From the NCBI RefSeq assembly GCF_002288925.2, contig NW_022097996.1, forward strand, positions 5,096,409-5,160,408: a stretch of 64,000 bases of DNA, read 5' to 3'. Both the position numbers and the translations under genes were made by a program. Source of the DNA: Delphinapterus leucas. Lineage: Eukaryota; Chordata; Mammalia; Artiodactyla; Monodontidae. The notes below the pieces were generated by a model. It saw only the letters and a program-made list of their open reading frames with translations, ran no database searches and was not told the origin of the DNA. Of this stretch, positions 22,787 through 33,080 are shown piece after piece (within the stretch, counting starts at the first letter, position 1; each line of letters begins with the position of its first letter).

Positions 22787-23270
22787 GGAATTATTATAAA
22801 TAATGCTGTTGAAAATAATCTCACGCCTGTCTCTTGTTCACATGTACATGCATGTTTATTGGATATCTAACACTAGAATGGCTGGGTCATAAAAGAGCAA
22901 ATAAGATAGGAATCTAATGCCAAATCAATTTAAGAAGTGTTTGAAACAATTTACATGCCCACTCAGTTTATCAGTGGTCCTGTTGTCCCTTATCCTTGCC
23001 AATACTCTCTTACTTTAGCCATCCTAATAGGAGTACAGTGCTATGACACGGTATTTTTAACATACATTTCCATGATTAATAATCAGTTTAAGCGCCATTT
23101 TACATGTTCATTGGCCATCTGTATATTCCTTTCTGTGAAGTGCCTTCATTCTGCTGCCCATCATTTTATGGCATTGTTTATCCTTTTCTTAATCAATTTT
23201 ATAAAAATTCTATGTATATTCCAGATTGGAGCCTTTTGTAAAGTCTAAGTTGCAATTACCTTCTCAGCTT
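22787..23270 (-). mobile_element. Old L1M 3' part, antisense (right half)
   Basis: The L1 started at 21325 continues here with ttattataaataatgctgtt, aatggctgggtcata and tggccatctgtatattcctt on the plus strand. The minus strand holds the decayed ORF2 3' end. It stops where the MLT1 LTR begins. Confidence 0.75.
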
Positions 23271-23271
23271 C

Positions 23272-23314
23272 TATATTAGTCAGCTGGGGCTGCCATAACA
23301 AATTATAGGTGGCT
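23272..23314 (-). mobile_element. MLT1-type LTR, first piece
   Basis: The plus strand reads attagtcagctggggctgcc, the reverse complement of an MLT1 (ERVL-MaLR) LTR end. The LTR is cut by the L1 at 23315 and resumes at 24871. It is a non-coding relic of an old endogenous element. Confidence 0.8.
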
Positions 23315-24852
23315 CAAAAACAGAAAGATAGATCAATGGAACAGGATAGAAAGCCCAGAGATAAACCCACACACATATGGTCACCTTACCTTTGATAAAG
23401 GAGGCAGGAATGTACAGTGGAGAAAGGACAGCCTCTTCAATAAGTGGTGCTGGGAAAACTGGACAGCTACATATAAAAGTATGAGATTAGATCACTCCCT
23501 AACACCATACACAAAAATAAGCTCAAAATGGATTAAAGACCTAAATGTAAGGCCAGAAACTATCAAACTCTTAGAGGAAAACATAGGCAGGACACTCTAT
23601 GACATAAATCACAGCAAGATCCTTTTTGACCCACCTCCTAGAGAAATGGAAATAAAAACAAAAATAAACAAATGGGACCTAATGAAACTTCAAAGCTTTT
23701 GCACAGCAAAGGAAACCATAAACAAGACCAAAAGACAACCCTCAGAATGGGAGAAAATATTTGCAAATGAAGCAACTGACAAAGGATTAATCTCCAAAAT
23801 TTATGAGCAGCTCATGCAGCTCAATAACAAAAACCCAAACAACCCAATCCAAAAATGGGCAGAAGACCTAAACAGACATTTCTCCAAAGAAGATATACAG
23901 ACTGCCAACAGACACATGAAAGAATGCTCAACATCATTAATCATTAGAGAAATGCAAATCAAAACTACAATGAGATATCATCTCACACCAGTCAGAATGG
24001 CCATCATCAAAAAAATCTAGAAACAATAAATGCTGGAGAGGGTGTGGAGAAAAGGGAACACTCTTGCACTGCTGGTGGGAATGTAAATTGATACAGCCAC
24101 TGTAGAGAACAGTATGGAGGTTCCTTAAAAAACTACAAATAGAACTACCATATGACCCAGCAATCCCACTACTGGGCATATACCCTGAGAAAACCATAAT
24201 TCAAGAAGAGTCATGTACCAAAATGTTCATTGTAGCTCTATTTACAATAGCCCAGAGATGGAAACAACCTAAGTGTCCATCATCAGATGAATGGATAAAG
24301 AAGATGTGGCACATACGTACAGTGGAATATTACTCAGCCATAAAAAGAAACGAAATTGAGCTATTTGTAATGAGGTGGATGGACCCAGAGTCTGTCATAC
24401 AGAGTGAAGTAAGTCAGAAAGAGAAAGACAAATACCGTGTGCTAACACACATATATGGAATTTAAGGGAAAAAAATGTCATGAAGAACCTAGGGGTAAGA
24501 CAGGAATAAAGACACAGACCTACTAGAGAATGGACTTGAGGATATGGGGAGGGGGAAGGGTAAACTGTGACAAAGTGAAAGAGAGGCATGGACATATATA
24601 CACTACCAAATGTAAGGTAGATAGCTAGTGGGAAGCAGCCGCATAGCACAGGGAGATCAGCTCGGTGCTTTGTGACCACCTGGAGGGGTGGGATAGGGAG
24701 GGTGGGAGGGAGGGAGACGCAAGAGGGAAGAGATATGGGAACATACGTATATGTATAACTGATTCACTTTGTTATAAAGCAGAAACTAACACACCATTGT
24801 AAAGCAATTATACTTCAATAAAGATGTAAAAAAACAAAACAAAACAAAACAA
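23315..24852 (+). mobile_element. 5'-truncated L1 inserted into an MLT1 LTR
   Basis: The L1 is about 1.54 kb and begins inside the ORF2 region equivalent to about 8597 of the full-length copy. It ends in caataaagatgt plus an (AAAAC)n tail. Flanks of 18 bp, aacaaattataggtggct, at 23297-23314 and 24853-24870 are identical. Its ORF2 is better preserved than that of the full-length copy, so it is probably younger. The 3' UTR lineage (gaagcagccgcatagcacag) matches those at 13.8 and 15.3 kb. Confidence 0.95.
23316..24465 (+). pseudogene. L1 ORF2 C-terminal fragment
   Basis: This encodes the region after the reverse transcriptase core. It is open from the truncation point to TAG at 24018-24020, caused by one extra A in the run at about 24007-24013. 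The Cys/His motif (C-x3-C-x7-H-x4-C, about 24031-24085) and the last 80 residues (24223-24465) continue in the shifted frame. With no endonuclease or FADD motif it could not be active even without the frameshift. Confidence 0.9.
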
Positions 24853-24857
24853 AACAA
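24826..24857 (+). repeat. (AAAAC)n tail microsatellite
   Basis: Five or so AAAAC units form the tail of the L1 and merge into the right target duplication. Confidence 0.85.
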
Positions 24858-24870
24858 ATTATAGGTGGCT

Positions 24871-25202
24871 GAAACAACAGCACTTGGTTTCTCACAGTCC
24901 AGAGACTGGTAAATCCAAGATCAAAGTTCTGGCAGGGTTCAGGTTCAGGGATTCCTCTCCTCCTGGCTTGCCTGTGGCCACTTTCTCAACATGTCCTCTC
25001 ATGGCAGAGAGAAGGGCAGCAAGCTCTCTGGTATCTCTTCTTATAAAGGCACTAATCCTGTCATGAGGGCCCCACCCTCAGGACGTCATCTAAACCTGAT
25101 TACCTCCCAAAGGCGCCATCTGCAAATACCCTGACATTAGGGATTAGGAAGTTAAGGATGTCAACATATGAATTTGGGAAAGAGGCAGCCCAGCCCCCAG
25201 CA
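24871..25202 (-). mobile_element. MLT1-type LTR, second piece
   Basis: Continuing from 23314, the plus strand shows MLT1 reverse-complement blocks: gaaacaacag...ttctcacagtcc, tcttataaaggcactaatcc, atgagggccccaccctca, attacctcccaaaggcgcc and caacatatgaatttggg. The related LTR at 63188-63568 shows the same block order in the same orientation. It is a solitary LTR without internal genes. Confidence 0.82.
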
Positions 25203-25269
25203 CATGACCTGTCTCCTCCTTGTACTTTTAGTGAGGTTTCCAACATGTCTTTACCTCAATTTTTAAAAA

Positions 25270-27060
25270 TTCTTATTATTGAAAAATATACATTCAGAAT
25301 GGTTTGCAAAAAAAAATAAAAAAGCGAAACTATTCCATGATCTATCATAAAAAGAACTTTCAAGTAGACATTACTCAGGTTAAGAAGTAGGACCTTGTCA
25401 GCACCTTGGAAGCCCACTTATGACTGCATCACATCATTGCCCCTCACTCTCCCCAAAGCAACCTGAGTTCTACCATGCTTACATCCTTAATTTTCTTTGT
25501 TGTTTTACCACCTAAGCACACATGCCTCTAATATATCCTTTGGTTTGCCTTTTCTTAAACTTTATATAAATGAAGTTACACAGTAACTATTCTACCCTGT
25601 GGGGAAACTTTTGCTCAGCATGTGTGTGTGAGTAGCTGTATTTTCTTCATTTTATTACTGTGTAGCATTCCACTGTATGAATATCCCACAATACATTTGC
25701 TCTTCCTTCTATTTATAGACATTGTCAGATTTCCCAGTTTGGGAATATTATGAATAGTGCTGCTGTGCACACACACAAATCTCATGGTGTGCACATGTAC
25801 ACATTCCTGATGAGCACATTGCTTTGTGGGAATTCATTATATATCCTGGATAGGAACCTTTATTAATCATATATGGTGCAAATTATATATGGTGCAAATA
25901 TCTTCTCCAACCTTTGTCTTCTCTTGGCACTTTCTTAATGGTATATTTTGGTTAAAAAAAAATTCTAAATTTCTATGGGGTTAAATAATTATCTTTTCCT
26001 CCATGGTTAGTACTGTCTTATTTGTCCCAGTTAATAATACTTCCCTATCTGATGTCAAGAAAATAATTTCCTATGTTAAACTTTGTAAGCTTTCTTGTTT
26101 TGCCTTTCACATTTATCTAAATCATATACTAAATCTAAATTGATCTAAATCATAAATTTTAAATTTATCTAAAGCACAGCCTACCTGCAGTTGACATTTG
26201 AGTATGGTGTGAGGTAGGAAGCAAGTGTCATTTTTCAATATTGATGTGTAATGTTTCTGCAATTATTACTTAAAAGGCTATTTTTCCCCACTGCTTTCCA
26301 GTTACATAAACCAAATGTCCATCTCAATTCTTTATTTCATGATTACATCTGCCTTTCTTTGTGGCAGTAACACACTGTTTTAATTCTTATAGCTCTGTGA
26401 TAAATATTGGTATTTGGTAGAGCAAGACCTTTCATCTTTTGTTTTTCATTCGTAAAGAGTATCTTAGTGATAAATGGACCACTTGCAAATCTGCACAAGT
26501 ATTTTAGGATCAGCTTGTCAACTTCCCCAAAACCTGTCTGGGGAGACATGACATCTTTACAGTATTGAATCTCCCAATCAGTAAACATGGTATTCATTTT
26601 TGTTTATGTCTTCTTTATTTTTTAAATTTTGGGTGTGGAGTTCTTACACTACTTTTGCTAGATTTGATGCTATTGTAAATGTTGTGATTCTAAAATTTTT
26701 TTAATTTTTAAATTGTCTCTGAAATACAAACAGATAATTGATTTTTATATATTGAGCTTGCATTTAGCATGTTACTTCTAAGGATTATAAGTGTTTATCT
26801 GTGGATCATTTGGGATTTTCTGATTACATAGCATGCCATCTATCAGTAATAAAAATAATGTTTTAGTCGTTCATGTTCTTATGCATTTCATTTCTTTTTC
26901 TTAAATTTATTGCACTACTTAGGAGCTGTAATACAGTGGTGAACGGAAGTATTATTACCTTGAGGGTCTGTTGTGTGCAATTTAGTAAGAATTCTCTGCT
27001 TGGCAGAAACTAGTTGGTCAATAACTCATTATTTTTAACAGTAAGTTGTAATTTGATCTT
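25270..27060 (-). mobile_element. Long old L1M fragment, antisense
   Basis: The minus strand carries the 3' UTR (right of about 25270) and the ORF2 3' half of an old L1. Plus-strand markers include tgtgtagcattccactgtatg, gtgctgctgtgca and ttgtggcagtaacacactg. A decayed ORF2 piece is open at 26343-26597 (minus; residues like WEIQYCKDVMSPQ and KMKGLALPN). Further ORF2 sequence is too broken to follow past about 27060. A small tandem duplication lies at 25867-25899. Confidence 0.75.
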
Positions 27061-27244
27061 GAAGAAATACCAAATATCCATTTGTTTCTTTTTGTGTATG
27101 TAATAAGTATGAATTGTGCCACAATCTTTGAGTTTTAAGATCTACCATGTTTACTTTTCTTCTAAGTAAAATCCTGATCAACTCCCAGAGTCATTGGCAG
27201 ATTCAGTGTCACTCACTCTTGGGGCTTCTTGTACCTCCTCACTA

Positions 27245-27400
27245 TAATTCTGTGAGCTTAGTCATTTTAATAGCCCCATCTCATAACTGAAGCCCAACTG
27301 AAGAAATCGAGACTCAGACAAGTTTAAGAATACCCTCAAGGTTGCAGCTGTAAGTGGTGAAGCTGGGACCAAGTACTGGCAGTCAACCCCAGCTTCTCCC
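27245..27400 (+). mobile_element. MIR SINE
   Basis: The stretch has the MIR core order, with gccccatctcataactga, gaaatcgagactcag, caaggttgcagctgtaagtgg and tgaagctgggaccaagtac. It is diverged, and the ends are approximate. Confidence 0.65.
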
Positions 27401-29429
27401 TTTTAACCGTGATGGTTTAAGGCCTCCACGTCATATTTAGATAGAGCATCTATGTAGTCACATAATACTATGTGAACCTGTTAGCAAGTTTTGCTTTATG
27501 TTGTTCTAAATCTATCTTTGGTTTTCAAGAGGAGAAGTTTTTAACCCAAGTCCATGCCCATCCTGTGGAGAAGTGAAAGCCGTGGCCAGTGTGGAAGTTA
27601 AGCAGAATTTTCACATAACAGTTTTATCCAGAATCCCGTTATGGGACCCTTTGCTCTTTACCGCCTTTATCGTATTCAAGGAAGTTAGGGCCCTCGCCAC
27701 CTCTCACGTTTTCTTCTTTCTAATCCCCATCCTTCCACTCAACAAGAATCCTTACGCCCCCATCTTATCCATTTGCACGAGCTATGACTTTCTTAACCTG
27801 GCCTGACAAGGAGAGGTATTTGGCTTCACTTCATAGTAAAATGTCACCAGAACCCAGAGCCAGTGAGGCACGCTGTTGACAGTGATGGCTCCCAGATGGG
27901 TGCAGTCGCTGCAGGAAGATTGCACTATCGTATTTTAGTTATTTCACAGGGGTTTTGATGGATGTCTAACCTGTACTTTTGCTACTGTGTAATTATAGAC
28001 AGAATAGCCACAAATCTGAATTACAGCCATATACGAATGACATGCAAGGTAAATTAGATAATTTTAAAAGTTCTTTGTATGTGATGTAAAGGGAAGAATC
28101 ATAATAAGATTTTAATGGGGATATTTTGCATATAAAGTAGATTTGCTGGTGACGCATCTCATTTAGAATTCTGTTCCTACTGAGAGCCTTTTCCTTCAAC
28201 TGATGGGATGGCTGCTTGTGGGAGCTGACCCCAGGTTACAGGGAAGAGAGGGGAATATGTTGATTGCCACCAGCACATTGACCAATCTGCTTACAATTCT
28301 TGTAAGTTATGTTCGCATAATTGACCCAGTAAAGATCGAAAGACAGCTAGTTGACCACAAAAGATATCTAGCTATGTCCTAGGAGAAGATGATAGACGCT
28401 CGTTGGCCAAGTGAATGAGGACACCGCCATGGTGATTCTGTGTCCTCTATCCAGTAGCCCGTACACACCTTCTCAGGGCATGGGTTGCCTATGCAGTGGC
28501 CTCTTGTCAGTACACTACACTGCTTTCCACGTAATCAGGTTTTGAGGTGCTTTTAAGAGCCTTCTTGCCTTTCAGAGTCTATTGCAACACTTTGATCTTG
28601 GGCACTGAAGATCAATGTACTTATGTGTCTGATTTAATAAGTTACAATTCTAGGGCAAATCCGAAGCAGAGTCTACTACCTTTCTCTTATTTCGCTTATA
28701 AATTTTCAGTGTGTTTGAACAAGTTTCGGGCTTTTTCAATGAGGCTGACACATTATAGTTTTGTTATTTTCCACAAATTAGATGTGTCAGCCCATTAGGT
28801 GGTGGGATTGCTATTCCTGTCATCAACAGTTTAGTTTGGAACCGAATGTTCATAGATTTCCAGTTAATTAAAATTCACACTCCTAGTTAGTTATTAAATT
28901 TACATTTCTCTACTGTAATTGTATATGATTTTAATTGTCAATGTTCATTTAAACTAAACAGGCACATAGTATTTAAATAATTTACAAAGACTACCTAATT
29001 GTGAAAGTACAAAGTATTCAATCAGCTGTAAGAGTCAGAGGTCTGGCCCTTCTTTACTAGAAATCTTTTAATTTCACAGTTCAAAAAGAACAAAAACACT
29101 TTCTGATCTTTGACTCATAGACCAACACTTTGGGGAAATTGAATTTAAGCTTGCTATAATTTCCAGGATTCAGCTTTTAGCTGCTGGTAGGAGCACGTGG
29201 GGAAGGATAAAAGATGACACAGTACAAAAATCAGGCTAGCCAAAAGGAAAAGGTAACCAACGTCACATTCTTCTATTTTAAGAATTTGCTAAACAATCAA
29301 TAGTCATGTTTTGGAAAGTGACGTGTCTAGAATTGAAAAGATTTTTGAAATTTAAGTCTTTTCTCGTTATCAAATAATATTTTTTGTTTGTTTTACTGTG
29401 TGCTTCATAAGGATTTACAGAAATCCTAT
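27401..29429. other. Unassigned sequence
   Basis: I recognise no gene or repeat. Plus-strand frames of 77 codons (27573-27806) and 83 codons (28547-28798) have no known domain. Confidence 0.4.
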
Positions 29430-29650
29430 TCTGTCTCATATACTGTCCTGGGCACTTTCACATACATTATAGAATAATATTCAATCATCACAAGAACCCT
29501 GCACCCTACATATCCCTTTATTCTCATTTTGAAGGTGAGGAAGTTGTGCCTCAGAGATTTAAAGTGTTTTTCCAAAGACCCATAGATAACAAACAGCAGA
29601 GGCAGGATTTTAACCCATATTTTGGAGTCCAGTGGCCTTTCAACTCTTTG
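29430..29650 (+). mobile_element. MIR SINE
   Basis: The full MIR order is visible: tactgtcctgggcacttt, tattctcattttgaaggtga, ggaagttgtgcctcagag, ccaaagacccatagataac and gcaggattttaaccc. Confidence 0.8.
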
Positions 29651-29667
29651 ACACGCCGACATTAATG

Positions 29668-29760
29668 CAGATAACCAGTACTCAATTCAGCAAGTATTAC
29701 TGAAGTGCCCACTGTGTGCCCAACACTGAGTGAAGAAATGGAAAGATAAAATTATATTTA
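29668..29760 (-). mobile_element. L2 3' tail, antisense
   Basis: The plus strand reads attcagcaagtattactgaa and cccactgtgtgcccaacact, the reverse complement of the L2 3' end. Confidence 0.6.
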
Positions 29761-30116
29761 ACTGGAGATGTCAGTAATCTAAATGGCAGCGTTTCTAAAT
29801 GGAACGATTTTAAATATACCTGGTATATTTCATTTAAATATACGATACATTACAGTGGTTGAGTTTAGACATTTTTAGTAACATTTTCTGTGTTAACTGT
29901 TTGAAAAATATTAAGTTATTCTCTATATGACTTTAGCTCATGAAACTACTAAATAATAATCAGTAATGTAGGACCTCTTGATGACACTATTTTCATTCTA
30001 TGTGATGCTTACCCGTTAGTTTTTAAATAAAGGAGGTGTGTACGTACACATGTGATATAGAATGTTTTGACGGCATTTTTTTCTTGCAAGATGTACCCTC
30101 TAATACTTAGCTTTCT
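29761..30116. other. Unassigned AT-rich sequence
   Basis: No feature is recognised. Confidence 0.4.
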
Positions 30117-30130
30117 AAAATATATACCTG

Positions 30131-30345
30131 GGCTTCCCTGGTGGCGCAGTGGTTGGGAGTCCACCTGCCGATGCAGGAGACGCGGGTTCGTGTCCCGGTC
30201 CGGGAAGATCCCACATGCCGCGGAGCGGCTGGGCCCGTGAGCCATGGCCGCTGAGCCTGCGCGTCCGGAGCCTGTGCTCCGCAGAGGGAGAGGCCACAGC
30301 AGTGAAAGGCCCGCGTACCGCAAAAAAATAAATAAAAAATAAAAT
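30131..30345 (+). mobile_element. CHR SINE
   Basis: This short CHR SINE has a pol III A box (tggcgcagtgg, 30142-30152) and a B box (ggttcgtgtcc, 30185-30195), a GC-rich body and an (AATAAA)n-like tail. Perfect 14-bp target duplications, aaaatatatacctg, lie at 30117-30130 and 30346-30359. The antisense frame of 118 codons over it is an artefact of the SINE. Confidence 0.96.
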
Positions 30346-30359
30346 AAAATATATACCTG

Positions 30360-32740
30360 TATCATAAGAAATTAAAGGATTTCTTTTCTTTTTTTTTGGT
30401 CCTGCGTGTCAAGAGAAAGAGGCATAATATATGCAAAATTGGAACCTCTAACTCGTTCTATGCCCCAGGTTACTGGATTAGAGACACTAGAGGGAGGTGT
30501 GGATTTCCCACTTCAAACACTTCCGTAAGCCCAGAGCTCACTGCACACTCTAAGCAGCCTCGATGGCCGCCCCCATCCTCATCCTAACTGTTATCCCAGG
30601 GTGAAAACAACCCCACAGGCAAAGGCGCCCAGTCCAAGATATGCCTCCTCCCAAAATTAGTCTTCAAAGCCTCAGCCCTCTCTGCAGGTCACCTGCACAT
30701 GAAATGCTTCTCTCTTTTGAGCAAATATTCACTTTATGTATAAAGGGAAAAGTCATCTGCCTGCCCTCTCTGGTCCTAGAGCATTTTGATTCCACCTCTA
30801 GCATGTAGATGTCGTCTTACTTTTATTATCTAATTAATACTTTGATCAATAATATATAATTTATGTATATAAGTAATCAATTCTTGGCTTTTAATAAAAC
30901 AAACTAAAGTGTTACATTCTACCCTACCACTTCCTATCCCTGCATTACGTATCTCTCTGAATCACAGTTTGTAAATAAAGATACTAGTATTCCCTCATGG
31001 AGGTATCAGAAGATTCAGTATTTAAGGCAGCCTTAAATTATATTGATTATAAAGCATCCGTAGCTTACTGTTGTTGATAATCATCTCAGGATCTCATTTA
31101 TTATATCTTTTCCTTCTTTAAGGATAAATGATACAATGGGAACGTAAGAACAAAATTTATAGATTTACTATATATAAAGAGAAATAACTGACAATTTTAT
31201 GAAAATATTGTTTGTAATGTCATGAAAATATTTAGCTTTTCAAGGAAAAATAACATGTTAGCCAACTTACAAAAGAATTTTTCTGAATGTAAACAATTTT
31301 CCTGGAAAATCTAAACACCTGTAATCACACCTGCTGTGTGGCATAAATAGGAAAAAGCAGAATGTAAGTTTGATAATGACAAAAAAAAAAAAAACTATCA
31401 CAATTTTAGATACGGGAAGCCCTTAGTTTGTCTGCATCAAACACTTGGCTGGTTTGTATTTAAATGACACCAATGGCCATCAATAGAGTTCAAACACTGG
31501 AAGAGCCCAGAATTGGTATGAGAGACCTTGATAGGTTTTTAGAAAGTCCATTATATTTCAGTGAGAGTTCCAACTGTTTCTCAGGAAAGCTACTTACTGC
31601 AATTGTCTGTGGCAAATGCATTCTTCAGAGCAGAGTGGGGTTGTAGCAGGCAGCAAAAAACGGGTCACGCAAGAGTAAATGAAAAGGCTCGGAGCCATCT
31701 GAGTGGGCTCTCTCCAAAGAGCTGAGAAGTGCAGAATTGAGTTAAAAACTAGAATTTTCTCTAAGCTTTCATTAGCTGGTTCACTGCTTCAAGAGCCATG
31801 TGATTTCTTTCTCATCTGGCCAGAGGACTGCACGTTATCAGAGAACCCTACCTGCTAAAGGAAGTTTGCAAGCCTTGAAACTCTAGTCACTTCCAGATTT
31901 CTGAAGAGGCAACCGTCGTAAGGACAAGTAACCAGATCAATTAAATCACATTCCTATTTCATTTCACTAAAATCATCCAGCAAATGGAGAACTGACTTTG
32001 AAAACTGGAGCTCATGTGTTACTTGAGTTTGCTGTGTAATTTATCTTATGAGAATCCGTGGCTGTCTTCTTTCTTAGTCACTATAATGGAGTTCTTTAAC
32101 ACTATTAGCATGAAGGGATTCTTAAAATCTCTGCAACATAGGTATTGCTCCAGAGTGAAGGATCATTTTACCTACTAGAACATTCCGTCTAGTCTCTACG
32201 CAAACATTTCTGTGATCATTGTGCAAGCCGTCTATTTGTTCCTTTCTCAGAGGCCATTCTCAATTAGCCTGGACAACTAACACCGTTTAAACAAACCTTT
32301 CTGAGAGCGATCATTTCAACTGCACTTGAGTTATTCAGAATATTCCAGAATACTTCCCGGTACTATCAATTGCTGTGTTTTGTTTTTCATGTGCTTCTGA
32401 TTTTGTATTATTTCTCTTCTATGTCTTTTTTAAAAAGTCCGTCATCAGGTGTTTAACTGAGAGCCAAGGATAAGAGCAACCAGGTTAAAATTCAGTCCAG
32501 ATCGGGTAAAACTCAACCAAACCCCACCCAGGGAATTCCTGGATAGCCACTCAAGAGTAATGATGAGAAGCTGAACCGGCTCCCTCACTTGCCCTGCCCA
32601 GTGCAAAATGAAAACATAGGGCTCCTTGTTCAAAAAGCAGGAAAAAGGTACCTGTAAAATTCTTTTTCTTCAATTAAAATACAAACCATTATCCTTTTTC
32701 CCGCAACTTCTATCCACCTGTCGTGGTGGTTTTTCACTTG
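30360..32740. other. Unassigned sequence
   Basis: No gene or repeat is recognised apart from a T-run near 30389-30398 and an A-run at about 31381-31395. Confidence 0.4.
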
Positions 32741-32744
32741 CTCT

Positions 32745-33080
32745 TCATATCCCCGGGGCCTGAGGACACTTTCTAAGCACACGCAGACCCTCGCAGGCCC
32801 TGAGGACCCTGGCCCACAGCCTGGCACTTGCCACCCACTGGCCGACACGTCCTCCCGGCCGACTCCCTCGCCAGGGGACAGTGGTTGGCCTGACCCAGTC
32901 AAGCCCATCTTCTCCCTGCCCAGGCTTCCCCACCAGAAACCAGTGGACGAATGATGTCCAGGGTGGCAGCCTGTGCCCAAGGCTGCACTCAGTACCTGGA
33001 TCTGAGTGGCCCAGAGGTTCAGCCCTGCTGGGTCACCCACAGAATGCACAGTGGTGCTGCCGACCCAGGGGATGGGGGAA
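32745..33080. other. GC-rich patch, unassigned
   Basis: About 340 bp is clearly richer in G+C, with roughly ten CpGs, than the AT-rich surroundings. A minus-strand open frame of 139 codons (32630-33049) crosses it; its composition (G, P, R and S rich) is what GC-rich DNA gives by chance. I see no promoter signature I would trust. Confidence 0.4.

Noticed and set aside
22446..22870. Overlapping 79-106 codon frames on both strands
   Set aside because: They come from the CHR SINE body. The same peptides reappear at 30.1, 41.0 and 49.9 kb wherever a CHR copy lies.
23316..24465. Functional L1 ORF2
   Set aside because: The element is 5'-truncated before the endonuclease and FADD motif and is frameshifted near 24010.
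24826..24857. Telomere-like or CRISPR-like short tandem repeat
   Set aside because: The AAAAC units are the L1 tail microsatellite.
30131..30345. tRNA gene
   Set aside because: The A and B boxes belong to a CHR SINE with an A-rich tail and target duplication. No cloverleaf with an anticodon arm is maintained.
32630..33049. 139-codon minus-strand open frame as a gene
   Set aside because: It lies in a GC-rich patch where stops are rare by chance. There is no start context, splice signal or known motif, so I kept only the composition anomaly as a finding.
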